Source: Planctomycetota bacterium (lineage in GTDB: Bacteria; Planctomycetota; Phycisphaerae; Phycisphaerales; SM1A02). Taken from it: a DNA stretch of 64,000 bases. A program made the translations under genes and the position numbers. Within the stretch, counting starts at the first letter, position 1. Each line of letters opens with the position of its first letter. Where the stretch lies: NCBI GenBank assembly GCA_022566535.1, contig JADFIR010000011.1, forward strand, positions 21,314 to 85,313. The letters are read 5' to 3'. Below are positions 43,414-52,038 of this stretch, piece by piece. The notes below the pieces were generated by a model. It searched no databases. It saw nothing but the letters and a program-made list of their open reading frames with translations, and had not been told where the DNA came from.

Positions 43414-45336
43414 ATGAGAAAACACCTGTTTATTTTCGCCGCGATGGCAATGCTGTCCCTGCCCGCGACTGCGTTGGGACAGACCTATGCCGGCGACGTC
43501 GGGATCGAGGAAGACGAAGTGCGCATCGGCAAGCCTGAGTATTCGCCCTATCTGAACCGCGCCTATCCCGATCGGGTGCTCTGGGGCGACACGCATGTGC
43601 ACACGTCCTACTCCACGGACGCCGGCATGATCGGGAACTTCCTCGGTCCGGACGAGGCCTTCCGTTTCGCCCGCGGCGAGACGGTGCGGGCGTCCGGAGG
43701 ACAGCGGGCGCGGCTGATCCGGCCGCTCGACTACCTCGTCGTCGCCGATCACGCCGAGAACCTGGGCCTCGCGACCATGATCGCCGAGTCCGACCCCAAT
43801 CTGCTGCGCATCCCGTGGGGCAGGAAGGTGCACGATCTCGTCAAGGCGGGTGACGCCTTTGGTGCCTACGCGGAATGGGGTAAGAAGATGGCGGCGGGTG
43901 AAGACCCACTCGACGATGACCGCCTGGTCCAGACGGTATGGAACCGAATCGTCGACTCGGCGGAACAGTTCAACGAGCCGGGCGTCTTTACCGCACTCCA
44001 TGGCTTCGAGTGGACCTCGTCCCCTGAGGCCAACAACCTTCACCGCGTCGTCGTCTTCCGCGACGACGCCGACAAGGTGCGCGACCTGGTCCCGTTCTCG
44101 AACTACGACAGCAGCGATCCCGAGGATCTCTGGAAGTGGATGCAGAACTACCAGCGCAACACGGGCGGCCGCGTCCTCGCCATTCCGCACAACGGGAACC
44201 TGTCGAACGGGCTGATGTTCGATGACACGACGCTGGGCGGTGAGCCGCTGACGCGGGACTACGCCGAGCGACGCGCATTCTGGGAGCCGCTCTACGAGGC
44301 CACCCAGATTAAGGGCGACGGCGAGACTCATCACGCGATCTCTCCGAACGACGAATTCGCAGACTACTGGCGCTGGGACAAGGGTAACTTCGCGACCTAC
44401 GGCAAGAAGCCGGACATGCTGCCGCGCGAATACGCGCGTCAGGCCCTGATGCGCGGCCTCAAATACGAGGCCGAGCTCGGCGTCAACCCGTTCAAGTTCG
44501 GCATGATCGGCTCGAGCGACAGTCACACCTCGCTCGCGACCACCCGCGAGGAGAACAGCTTCGGCAAGGCGACCCCGGTCGAGCCGGGCATGGGCGAGGA
44601 ACGGTACATGGAGAAGATCACCGGTGTCATTCCTTCGCTGGACGGCTCGGATGTGACGATCCGTCACTACAAGTCACTTGCCTCCGGTCTTGCCGCCGTC
44701 TGGGCGCGGCAGAACACCCGTGAGTCCATCTGGGATGCCCTCCGGCGCAAGGAGGTCTACGCCACGACGGGTACGCGCATCACGGTCCGAGTCTTCGCGG
44801 GTTGGGGTTTCGAGGAGGACGACGTCCTGCGGCCCGACTTCGCCGAGACCGGCTACCAGCGCGGCGTGCCCATGGGCGGCGACCTACACCACGCCCCGGC
44901 AGGCGAGGCGCCGACCATCATGGTCCGCACCCTGCGCGATCCTGACGGCGCCAACCTGGATCGCACTCAGGTCGTCAAGGGCTGGCTCGACGCGCGCGGC
45001 GAGCTGCACGAGCGGATCTACGACATCGCCGTGTCCGACGACCGTGAGATTGGTATTGATGGTCGGTGCAAGACGCCGGTCGGCAACACGGTCGACGTGA
45101 AGAAGGCCACCTACACCAACTCCGTCGGCGACGCCCTGATGATGGGCTTCTGGAAAGACCCCGAGTTTGATCCGGCAGAGCGGGCGTTCTACTACGTCCG
45201 TGTGCTGGAGATCCCAACGCCGACCTGGCTGGCCTACGACAAGGCCTTCTACGGCGACGCGATTCAGCTTCCAGACGATGCGCTGCTCGTCCACCAGGAG
45301 CGGGCCTACACCTCGCCGATCTGGTACACGCCGTGA
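43414..45336 (+). CDS. DUF3604 protein (PHP-like exported metal-dependent hydrolase family)
   Basis: 640 aa with a signal peptide (ending ALGQ). Residues about 54-70 show VLWGDTHVHTSYSTDA, a PHP-type metal-binding start (Asp59, His61, His63); further ligands are in DYLVVADHAENLG, IPHNGNLSNG and GSSDSHTS. This matches DUF3604 throughout. The substrate is not known; export and metal ligands point to a periplasmic hydrolase. GAGAGGA lies just before the ATG, 23 nt after the porin stop. Confidence 0.9.
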   Translation: MRKHLFIFAAMAMLSLPATALGQTYAGDVGIEEDEVRIGKPEYSPYLNRAYPDRVLWGDTHVHTSYSTDAGMIGNFLGPDEAFRFARGETVRASGGQRARLIRPLDYLVVADHAENLGLATMIAESDPNLLRIPWGRKVHDLVKAGDAFGAYAEWGKKMAAGEDPLDDDRLVQTVWNRIVDSAEQFNEPGVFTALHGFEWTSSPEANNLHRVVVFRDDADKVRDLVPFSNYDSSDPEDLWKWMQNYQRNTGGRVLAIPHNGNLSNGLMFDDTTLGGEPLTRDYAERRAFWEPLYEATQIKGDGETHHAISPNDEFADYWRWDKGNFATYGKKPDMLPREYARQALMRGLKYEAELGVNPFKFGMIGSSDSHTSLATTREENSFGKATPVEPGMGEERYMEKITGVIPSLDGSDVTIRHYKSLASGLAAVWARQNTRESIWDALRRKEVYATTGTRITVRVFAGWGFEEDDVLRPDFAETGYQRGVPMGGDLHHAPAGEAPTIMVRTLRDPDGANLDRTQVVKGWLDARGELHERIYDIAVSDDREIGIDGRCKTPVGNTVDVKKATYTNSVGDALMMGFWKDPEFDPAERAFYYVRVLEIPTPTWLAYDKAFYGDAIQLPDDALLVHQERAYTSPIWYTP

Positions 45337-45427
45337 AGCCAACAGACGCATCGAGTAACCCGCCTCAAGGCGATGGGCAATATGCGGTTCTGAAACAGTC
45401 TCAAAGACACTCGGATGGAGAAAAGCG

Positions 45428-46810
45428 ATGAAACGAACATGTCTGTCACTACTTGTCGCCGGGTTCATCATCCCGCAGTTCGGCATCGGCCGGGCCTACG
45501 CCGAGGATCGAACCCTCGAGATCGCTACAGAGGCGTACATCTACGCCTTCCCGATGGTGCTGATGGAGATGACTCGGCGGGTGGCGTTCGAGGGCGCGAT
45601 GGGCTCGGCCGCCGCGATGAACCAGTTCACACATCTACGCGCCTTTCCGGACCATAACTTCAGCGCGGTGGTGCGCCCCAACGTGGACACTCTGTACTCC
45701 ATCGCCTATTTCGACGTCTCGGAGGAGCCGCTGGTGCTGACGATCCCGGAGGGCACTGATCGCTACCACATGATGCCGATGATCGACATGTGGACGGACG
45801 TCTTCGCGTGCCCGGGGACCAGGACGACCGGCTCCGCCGGTGGGCACTTCGCGATCATAGGACCTCGTTGGAGCGGCGAGCTGCCGGCGAACGTGCAGCG
45901 GATCCGATCGCCCACGAGCGTCGGCTGGATCATCGGCCGGACGAAGACGAACGGCGTGAGCGACTACGAGACCGTGCACGCCATCCAGGACGGCTATCGC
46001 ATGACGCCCCTCAGCCACTTCGGGCAACCCGCCTCTCCTCCTCTGGCGGGCCGCGTGGAGTCGAGTTTCGACCTGGGCACCCCGCCGCTCGCCCAAGTCG
46101 AGCAGATGTCCGCAGAGGAATACTTTGAGCTCTTCGCGAAGCTCTTGGTGGAGAATCCCCCGCACGAGATGGATTGGCCGATCCTCGCCCGCCTGCGCCG
46201 GATCGGTTTCGTCGCCGGAGAGCCCTTCGACTTCTCTACGCTCAGCGCCGGCGTACGGGACGCGTTGGAGCGGGGCGCGAAGGCGGGGCTCGAACTGATC
46301 GAGGATCAGGGCCAGAAGGGGTCCTTCGTCAACGGATGGGTGATCAAAACCGAGACGATGGGAAGCTATGGCACCGCCTACCTGCAGCGGGCGAACGTCG
46401 CCCGAATTGGCCTCGGCGCGAACTTGGTCGAGGACGCGGTCTACCCGATAACGATCTGGGACGACCAGGGCGAGCCATATGACGGGAGCCGAGCGTACCG
46501 CCTTCACTTCGAGGCGGATGCGCTCCCGCCTGTCCAAGGATTCTGGTCGCTGACGATGTACAACGACGAGATGTACCTCGCCGACAACCCGATCGCGCGC
46601 TACGCCATCGGCGACCGCGACAAACTCCGTTTCAACGGGGACGGCTCGCTGGACATCCTTATTCAAAACGAGCCGCCAGTGGAGGAGCGGCGCTCGAATT
46701 GGCTGCCAGCGCCGGCGGGGAGATTCGACATGGTCCTGCGCCTGTACTGGCCGGCACGGGACGTCCTCACTGGGGATTGGGTTCCGCCGGCGGTCAAGCG
46801 TATTGAATGA
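45428..46810 (+). CDS. DUF1254/DUF1214 exported protein
   Basis: 460 aa with a signal peptide (ending AYAE). The DUF1254 region starts AYIYAFPMVLMEMTRR and includes VVRPNVDTLYSIAYFDVSEEPLVLTIPE, YHMMPMIDMWTDVFA and GRTKTNG. The C-terminal DUF1214 region has YRLHFEADALPPVQGFWSLTMY and ends PVEERRSNWLPAPAGRF, VLRLYWPA. Function unknown. Usually found beside outer-membrane and stress genes; here the last gene of the porin operon. Confidence 0.9.
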   Translation: MKRTCLSLLVAGFIIPQFGIGRAYAEDRTLEIATEAYIYAFPMVLMEMTRRVAFEGAMGSAAAMNQFTHLRAFPDHNFSAVVRPNVDTLYSIAYFDVSEEPLVLTIPEGTDRYHMMPMIDMWTDVFACPGTRTTGSAGGHFAIIGPRWSGELPANVQRIRSPTSVGWIIGRTKTNGVSDYETVHAIQDGYRMTPLSHFGQPASPPLAGRVESSFDLGTPPLAQVEQMSAEEYFELFAKLLVENPPHEMDWPILARLRRIGFVAGEPFDFSTLSAGVRDALERGAKAGLELIEDQGQKGSFVNGWVIKTETMGSYGTAYLQRANVARIGLGANLVEDAVYPITIWDDQGEPYDGSRAYRLHFEADALPPVQGFWSLTMYNDEMYLADNPIARYAIGDRDKLRFNGDGSLDILIQNEPPVEERRSNWLPAPAGRFDMVLRLYWPARDVLTGDWVPPAVKRIE

Positions 46811-47057
46811 TCGCTTTTAGTGTTGCAGCACTCTGTTTGTTCAAATCGTTCAGCTCACAAGAAAGTGCACGGCGACCACAGTAAGCTCTGGCTGAGAGGT
46901 GCCAAGACTTATTGCGTCGTGTGGTTTTGGCGCTAGGCGGGCAGCCGATCTCCCGCGCGGGTGCACGGGGTCATCGAGCGAACATGACCCCGATCGTATC
47001 TAGCCCTTCTCGCTTGCGGGTCGATCAGCCTTGGGAAGGGTGATCGACAAGAGCACC
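46811..47057. other. Intergenic region before the MscS gene
   Basis: About 250 bp. No gene, clear promoter or terminator seen; moderately AT-rich compared with neighbours. Confidence 0.35.
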
Positions 47058-49085
47058 ATGCCCACGATTGCTCGGAAGAAAAACATGCATCACATGCTTT
47101 CTACGCCCGTCTCTCGTAACACATCTCGCTCATTGATGGTAGGTGCCGTGATCTGCATCATTGCCACCGCGGTTTATGCTCAAGGAAACATCCAACGCTT
47201 GGGCGGCGAGGACACTGCAACGGCGACTGCACAACATTTTCTGCCCACAACGCCCCTATTTCAGCCGGTGCGGACGGACAGTCCACGCGAGACGATCGGA
47301 ACCTTTGTGCGACTCACTCGGGAATTCGAAGACGCTCTGCTGGCGTATCAGGAAGATCAAAGCCGTGCCAATGCACGCCAGCTAAAACTCCTTGGCCCCC
47401 GTTTTCATCATCTGTTCGATCTGTCATCGGTGCCCACGGTTTCGCGCCGGAGAATAGGGAGGGAAACTTTTACTTTTCTTCTGGACATTATCGGGCGGAT
47501 CGACCTGCCACCGATCGAAAGCATTCCGGACATCAATGCCTTTGATGACGACGAGACACTCGCGACATGGCGTATTCCACACACTCCGATCAGGATTGTC
47601 CGAATCGAGGAGGGACCGCGAGAAGGCGAGTTTTTGTTCAGCGCGAGAACGGTCACTGTCGCGCCGACGTTCTATCGGCAGGTTCAGAACCTCCCTCTTC
47701 ATTCGTCATTGGAGATCGAAAGCTGGAGTCGCACGTTGCCCCAATTGCACGGTCCGATGATTCCATCGGGGCTTGTGTCCGTCCTACCTGACAGCCTGAA
47801 ACGAATCTGGTTCGACACGCCGATTTGGAAGGTTCTTTTGGTCGCCATACTTGGTGCGCTCGCAACACTTCTTCTGGTCCTGTGGCACCGTGTATTCAAC
47901 GTCCGTGCGTCGGAGAATAGAATTATCGTCCGGTGTCGTCATGCTCTAACTCCCGTGGCGATCATTGTGGTCGTGATGACACTGAGATCCTTTGTTGCCT
48001 TTGAAGTGAATGTCGTCGGTACTTTTGCGCAGTCCGTCTTTTTCGCGGCGACGCTGGTGATATATCTGGCCGTTGTGTGGATATTCTGGCTGGTCGTGTT
48101 GATGCTATTCGAGTGGATCATCTCGTCTCCGAAAATCCCTGACGAAAGTCTCGATGCCAATCTTCTGCGTCTGTGCGCGCGCGTCATCGGCTTTGTGGGC
48201 GGTGCGTGGATCCTTGTTTACGGCGCACAGGATCTAGGGCTCTCCGTGTTTGGTTTGCTGGCTGGTCTGGGTGTCGGCGGTCTCGCCGTGGCACTGGCGA
48301 TACGCCCGACGCTGGAGAATTTGATCGGTGGCGCGATTCTGTTTATGGACAGGCCGGTGCGGGTCGGCGATTTTTGCAGCTTCGGCGCCCACGCAGGTAC
48401 GATCGAGAGCATTGGCCTGCGTTCGACGCAAGTCCGAGCCCTCAATCGAACGTTGATCTCCGTACCCAATGCGACCTTCGTCGACATGGAGATTATCAAC
48501 TGGGCGAAATGCGACCGGATGCTGATTCTCGCCACGATCGGGCTTCGCTACGAAACCGAGCCGGATCAGCTACGTTACGTTCTCGCGATGTTACGCGAAA
48601 TGTTTCACGCCCACCCGAAGATTGACCGCACCACGGTGCGTGTGCGTTTTGCAGAATACGGCGCATCGTCGCTCGACGTGGAGATTCGGGTTTATGCGCT
48701 GACTCGGGAATGGAACGAATTTTATGCGATCCGGGAGGACGTCTTCCTGCGAGTGAACGAGATCGTTGGGAACTCAGGAACCGGCTTTGCGTTCCCGTCG
48801 CAAACGTTGTACTGGGGTCGCGACGACGGTCTGGACAAGGAGCGCAGCAGCGAAGCAATGCGACAGGTGAAATCTTGGCGCAAATCCGGTCAGCTGCCGT
48901 TTCCCCAGCTGGCGGCCTCGAGGATCGAGCAACTCGCGGACACGCTCGATTATCCGCCACGCGGCTCGCCCGGTACCGACCCCTCGGACGCTGCGGTAAC
49001 AGAGGCGGCCGAGTCGCTTTCTGCCGAGCCGCAACTCGAGGATACGGATAGCGCAAAGCAACAGACTGAGCCTGATCGCCGATAG
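47058..49085 (+). CDS. MscS-family mechanosensitive ion channel with periplasmic extension
   Basis: 675 aa from the ATG at 47058; the exact start is uncertain. An N-terminal hydrophobic segment (GAVICIIATAVYAQ) acts as signal or anchor, followed by about 200 periplasmic residues and several TM helices (about 245-390). The pore helix and MscS core are LLAGLGVGGLAVALAIRPTLEN, GGAILFMDRPVRVGDF, GTIESIGLRSTQVRALNRTL and ISVPNATFVDMEIINW. The C-terminal 80 residues are polar. It should release solutes under hypo-osmotic shock or membrane stress, consistent with the envelope-stress theme of the block. Confidence 0.9.
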   Translation: MPTIARKKNMHHMLSTPVSRNTSRSLMVGAVICIIATAVYAQGNIQRLGGEDTATATAQHFLPTTPLFQPVRTDSPRETIGTFVRLTREFEDALLAYQEDQSRANARQLKLLGPRFHHLFDLSSVPTVSRRRIGRETFTFLLDIIGRIDLPPIESIPDINAFDDDETLATWRIPHTPIRIVRIEEGPREGEFLFSARTVTVAPTFYRQVQNLPLHSSLEIESWSRTLPQLHGPMIPSGLVSVLPDSLKRIWFDTPIWKVLLVAILGALATLLLVLWHRVFNVRASENRIIVRCRHALTPVAIIVVVMTLRSFVAFEVNVVGTFAQSVFFAATLVIYLAVVWIFWLVVLMLFEWIISSPKIPDESLDANLLRLCARVIGFVGGAWILVYGAQDLGLSVFGLLAGLGVGGLAVALAIRPTLENLIGGAILFMDRPVRVGDFCSFGAHAGTIESIGLRSTQVRALNRTLISVPNATFVDMEIINWAKCDRMLILATIGLRYETEPDQLRYVLAMLREMFHAHPKIDRTTVRVRFAEYGASSLDVEIRVYALTREWNEFYAIREDVFLRVNEIVGNSGTGFAFPSQTLYWGRDDGLDKERSSEAMRQVKSWRKSGQLPFPQLAASRIEQLADTLDYPPRGSPGTDPSDAAVTEAAESLSAEPQLEDTDSAKQQTEPDRR

Positions 49086-49193
49086 GCAAAAGTGCCTAGT
49101 TGCTTTGCTCAGGAAGAAAAGGGACGGGAGTCATTATTGTCAATGCGGGCAAGACGCTGGTCGGAAAAAAAATGGGGGACGGGAATCTTTTTC
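49086..49193. repeat. Two GGGACGGGAxTC motifs in an AT-rich spacer
   Basis: aaaagggacgggagtcatta (about 49117-49136) and aatgggggacgggaatcttt (about 49171-49190) form imperfect direct copies. The phrase AAAxGGGACGGGAGTCATT is typical of the ends of IS200/IS605-like (RAYT-associated) elements. No transposase is present. Confidence 0.35.
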
Positions 49194-49229
49194 GTCACTG
49201 CGGTCAAGCACGGCATTTCCTCCCTCTAA
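49194..49229 (+). pseudogene. Last 11 codons of a vanished NarL-type regulator
   Basis: VTAVKHGISSL plus TAA matches the end of the regulator at 41149 (QYAVKHGISSV). The sequence after the stop also matches for about 170 bp, so a second regulator gene once stood here. Confidence 0.7.
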
Positions 49230-49440
49230 TCCGCGCGATCCCCCTAGGAAAAATCCCTCGCTAATCCTAGGAATTTCCCTAGTGACAGACTCCCTTGGGT
49301 GCGCCAGTATCCCTGCGTTCAAGGACACGGCCGTGTGTGGCCGTGGCGTCCTGGGACCAGTACGAGTGTCGCCAATCCGCTTGATTGGACTGTGATTGAA
49401 CCCGCAAGACCCATCGCCCTCCGCCGCGGCGAGGACCGCC
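49230..49440 (+). promoter_or_regulatory. Second copy of the regulatory region, upstream of the degenerate receiver gene
   Basis: Aligns with 41788-41960: CCTAGGAAAAATCCCTCGCT then AATCCTAGGAATTTCCCTAG (49251-49292), and CCAGTATCCCTGCGTTCAAG at 49302-49321. Conservation is about 80 percent and strongest over the CTAGGA blocks, which suggests selection on a protein-binding site. Confidence 0.55.
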
Positions 49441-49857
49441 ATGAAAGCGAGTTGTGTGTTGATGGCAGGGAACCAGACGATGTTGGGAAGCTTGAAGAGT
49501 CTGCTTGAACCTCATATCGAAGTCTCGGCCATGACTGACAATGTCTTGTCGCTAGTTGACGCCGTTGTAGCGCTCGAACCTGATCTCGCGATCGTTCAAA
49601 TGACGATTCCGAACCGCGAGCAAATGAATATGACGCGAGTGCTCAAGAGTCGCTTCCCCGAGGTGAAGATGATCGTGGTCAGCGACCACAACGACTCGGT
49701 CGATTTGTGCGATCTGCTGAACAAGGGAGTGCAGGGCTATGTGTTCCAGCACGATGCCAAGACAGAGCTGTTACCAGCTGTAGAAGAAGTGCTGCGAGGG
49801 GGCATCTATGTGTCGTCAATTGAAGGCCAAGAAGGAGAGCATCTGGCGAATCCGTAA
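49441..49857 (+). CDS. Degenerate stand-alone receiver protein
   Basis: 138 aa from the ATG at 49441. It aligns over its whole length with the receiver of the regulator at 41149 (LKSLLEPHIEVSA, GVQGYVFQHDAKTELLPAVEEVLRGGIYVS). The acidic pair is replaced by Ala9-Gly10, and the phosphoacceptor Asp by Gln53 (AIVQMTIPN). The expected Lys is Gln in YVFQHD. The DNA-binding domain is absent; the frame ends 15 codons after the receiver. It cannot be phosphorylated in the normal way, so it is either a pseudo-receiver with a binding role or a decaying paralogue. Confidence 0.75.
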   Translation: MKASCVLMAGNQTMLGSLKSLLEPHIEVSAMTDNVLSLVDAVVALEPDLAIVQMTIPNREQMNMTRVLKSRFPEVKMIVVSDHNDSVDLCDLLNKGVQGYVFQHDAKTELLPAVEEVLRGGIYVSSIEGQEGEHLANP

Positions 49858-50039
49858 AACTAACCATCGCATTACCGCAGACTGGCAGGGTCGAACGATC
49901 GTATCTCCGTCTGTTTCCCAAAGTCATCTCGATCACAAAGCTGAATTTGATTAATTGACAGAAGATTCCGCACGTCAAGTCAACTCCGATGTGAGCGACC
50001 ATGAGAACCTCTCGCAACCTTCTCTTGGAGAATCGACCT

Positions 50040-50159
50040 GTGTCTCGACAAATCCTGACCTTGAGCCTCAGCGTGGCGGCGACGCTCCTCCTCGGTGCCT
50101 GCGCGTCCGACCCGATCGGACCCAGCGGGTTTCTCACCAACTCCTCAACCCGTAAATAA
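50040..50159 (+). CDS. 39-aa lipoprotein, possibly a truncated DUF3313 protein
   Basis: Starts at a GTG with TTGGAG 9 nt upstream (an ATG at 50001 is also in frame). MSRQILTLSLSVAATLLLGA then C with ASDPIGPSGFLTNSS and a stop: a clean lipoprotein signal and lipobox (LLGAC) with a mature peptide of only 20 residues. PSGFL after the lipid Cys is how many DUF3313 lipoproteins begin (C..PSGFLxDYS), so this may be the stub of such a gene. The stop is 12 nt before the next gene, so the peptide is probably expressed with it. Confidence 0.6.
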   Translation: MSRQILTLSLSVAATLLLGACASDPIGPSGFLTNSSTRK

Positions 50160-50170
50160 GGAATAGGAAA

Positions 50171-50743
50171 TTGGACACGCGATCAAAACTCTGCCGGTTC
50201 GTCTGCATGCAACTTCTCGTCGCGAGCGTCGTGTGCCTCAGTCCTGGCTGCTCAACCGTCCCCAAGCAGAAGGATCAGGCGAAGGTAATAGCGGACAGTC
50301 GGTCGGCCACCCGGTGGTTCAGAAACAACGTCAGGGGGCTGGGTGCGCAGCTTGACAATTCGGCCGGATACGCCTCCTACCCGGGTATCGGGCGGTATGG
50401 CCTTGGGATCACCGGCGGGAAGATGGGCCGCGGCGTCGTGTACGACAGCAACAACAGACAGGTCGGCTGGGCGTACATCAACATGGTGTCGGCCGGGCTC
50501 CAGGTCGGGGCCCAGGGCTACAAGATGCTCGTGGTCTTCGAGGACCCGGCGACGATGCGGCGATTCCGGCAGAACAAACTGACCGGCAACGTGGGCGTGA
50601 CCATCGTCGCCGGCAAAGCGGGCGGAGCCGACACGGCATCGTTCACCGACGGCGTCGCGATCTACGAGGGTGACCAGATCGGGCTCATGGCGGGGGTCAG
50701 CGTCGGGTTGAAATACATGCGCTTTGAAGCAGTCGGTCGTTGA
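50171..50743 (+). CDS. YSC84/SYLF-domain lipid-binding lipoprotein
   Basis: 190 aa from a TTG at 50171; an ATG at 50207 is an alternative. The signal ends in LSPGC (lipobox). The SYLF domain runs to the end: GYASYPGIGRYGLGITGGKMGRGVVYD, GLQVGAQGYKMLVVFEDP, FTDGVAIYEGDQIGLMAGVSVGLKYMRF. Family members bind phosphoinositides in eukaryotes; bacterial ones are envelope-stress proteins of unclear role. It heads a group of small envelope genes on the plus strand. Confidence 0.85.
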   Translation: MDTRSKLCRFVCMQLLVASVVCLSPGCSTVPKQKDQAKVIADSRSATRWFRNNVRGLGAQLDNSAGYASYPGIGRYGLGITGGKMGRGVVYDSNNRQVGWAYINMVSAGLQVGAQGYKMLVVFEDPATMRRFRQNKLTGNVGVTIVAGKAGGADTASFTDGVAIYEGDQIGLMAGVSVGLKYMRFEAVGR

Positions 50744-50772
50744 GTTCATCGACCGCGCACCGAGAGGCTGCG

Positions 50773-51126
50773 ATGAAGACACGAAGTGAGAACGGAAACG
50801 TGCAGACGCGAACAGGAATCTTTGTGCCACCGATCCGACGAGTCGTCTATGGCGCCCTGGCGGTGGCGGCGGCGGCGCGTACGGGCATCCAGGGTTTCAA
50901 GATGTTAGTCGTACTCCAAAACGAGGAGATCCTGAACCGCTTTATGAAGAATCAGTTGTCGGGATCGATATCTGCTGTGGTAGTTGTAGTCGACGATGGC
51001 ATGAGCGCAAAGGCGCCCTTCCAAAATGGCGTCGCCATCTACCAGGGCGCGAGCGCCGGTCTAATGGCGGGCATCAACATCGGGCTTGACTACATGCGCT
51101 TCCAGCCACTCACACACGACTCGTGA
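50773..51126 (+). CDS. N-terminally truncated YSC84-like paralogue
   Basis: 117 aa from the ATG at 50773 (GAGG 5 nt upstream). The second half copies the neighbour: GIQGFKMLVVLQNEEILNRF, FQNGVAIYQGASAGLMAGIN, IGLDYMRF. The first half of the domain, the lipobox and the GGKMGRGVVY glycine loop are missing and replaced by a short unrelated stretch. Probably a tandem duplicate with a deletion. Confidence 0.6.
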   Translation: MKTRSENGNVQTRTGIFVPPIRRVVYGALAVAAAARTGIQGFKMLVVLQNEEILNRFMKNQLSGSISAVVVVVDDGMSAKAPFQNGVAIYQGASAGLMAGINIGLDYMRFQPLTHDS

Positions 51127-51392
51127 TCTGGGCACGTTGATTGCCCGCGGCGCGCCAATCGGACTCGATGACGAGAGGACCAGCTTGATGACGAATGGAA
51201 ACAGAACGAGTATCGGTTGTCGTGGCACGCGACGGCCATCAGCGCGGGAGTCTCTGGGCATATGTGTTCCGCTGATCGTAGTTCCGGATCTTCCATCGGG
51301 CGTCGGGCAGCGCTGATGACATGAGCTCGCGGGCCAGAGAACTTGATCTCGTTTTCATGATGAGTCAGCCAAGACACAAGGAGTATCGCACC

Positions 51393-51986
51393 ATGTACAG
51401 GAATCGACGTGGATGGAAGGTCGTGGCCGTTGCCGTTGTGGGGCTGGCGGGTGTGAGCATCCCGGCGGCGACAGCGCAGGAGGTCGTTGGCGGCGCCCTT
51501 GGCGGCGCGGTCAGGGGCGCCCTCCTCGCCAAGCTTGCCGGCGGCGACAGCAAGAAGGGCGCTGCCTACGGCGCTGCTGCGGGCGCGGTTCGGGCAGGCC
51601 GGCAGAAACAGCAGCGCGCGCAACAGCAGGCGTACCAGCAGCAGCTCGAAGCCGAGCGTGCCCGAGCTACGGAGTTGGAGATGCGCGAGCGCGAGCGGCG
51701 GGCCGAAGAGCGCGCCCGGGCCGAATACGAGGCAAAGCTCCAACGTCAAGAGCCCGTGGATTTCCGCGAACCCGACCAGCGCCAGCAGATCGCGGGCTTC
51801 TACGGCGCGCCTCAGCAGCTGGTGCACATCGATATGTACGAACAACCGGAGGCATGGGATAACCGCGCCCGGCAGGACATTCAGATGATCGAGCAACGTT
51901 ATGGCCCCGAGGCTGCCGTCTCATTGCGGCAACGCATCATGCAACTGCAAAAGATGCGCGACGACGTGCTCAAGGGCCAAAGGTAA
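51393..51986 (+). CDS. Exported glycine-zipper/coiled-coil protein
   Basis: 197 aa from the ATG at 51393, with AAGGAG upstream. Signal peptide ending PAATAQ. A short glycine-zipper (EVVGGALGGAVRGALLAKLAGG) is followed by a Gln/Glu/Arg-rich coiled coil (residues about 65-125) and a small C-terminal helical domain (QMIEQRYGPEAAVSLRQRIM). Similar zipper proteins associate with the outer membrane. No specific family recognised. Confidence 0.65.
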   Translation: MYRNRRGWKVVAVAVVGLAGVSIPAATAQEVVGGALGGAVRGALLAKLAGGDSKKGAAYGAAAGAVRAGRQKQQRAQQQAYQQQLEAERARATELEMRERERRAEERARAEYEAKLQRQEPVDFREPDQRQQIAGFYGAPQQLVHIDMYEQPEAWDNRARQDIQMIEQRYGPEAAVSLRQRIMQLQKMRDDVLKGQR

Positions 51987-52038
51987 CCAACTGATGGTCG
52001 AGGATCAGAGAAGATTACACCTACAGAGGATCACAGAG

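Noticed and set aside
43387..44667. 426-codon minus-strand open frame
   Set aside because: Antisense to the DUF3604 gene, no recognisable motif.
45635..46666. 343-codon minus-strand open frame
   Set aside because: Antisense to the DUF1254 gene.
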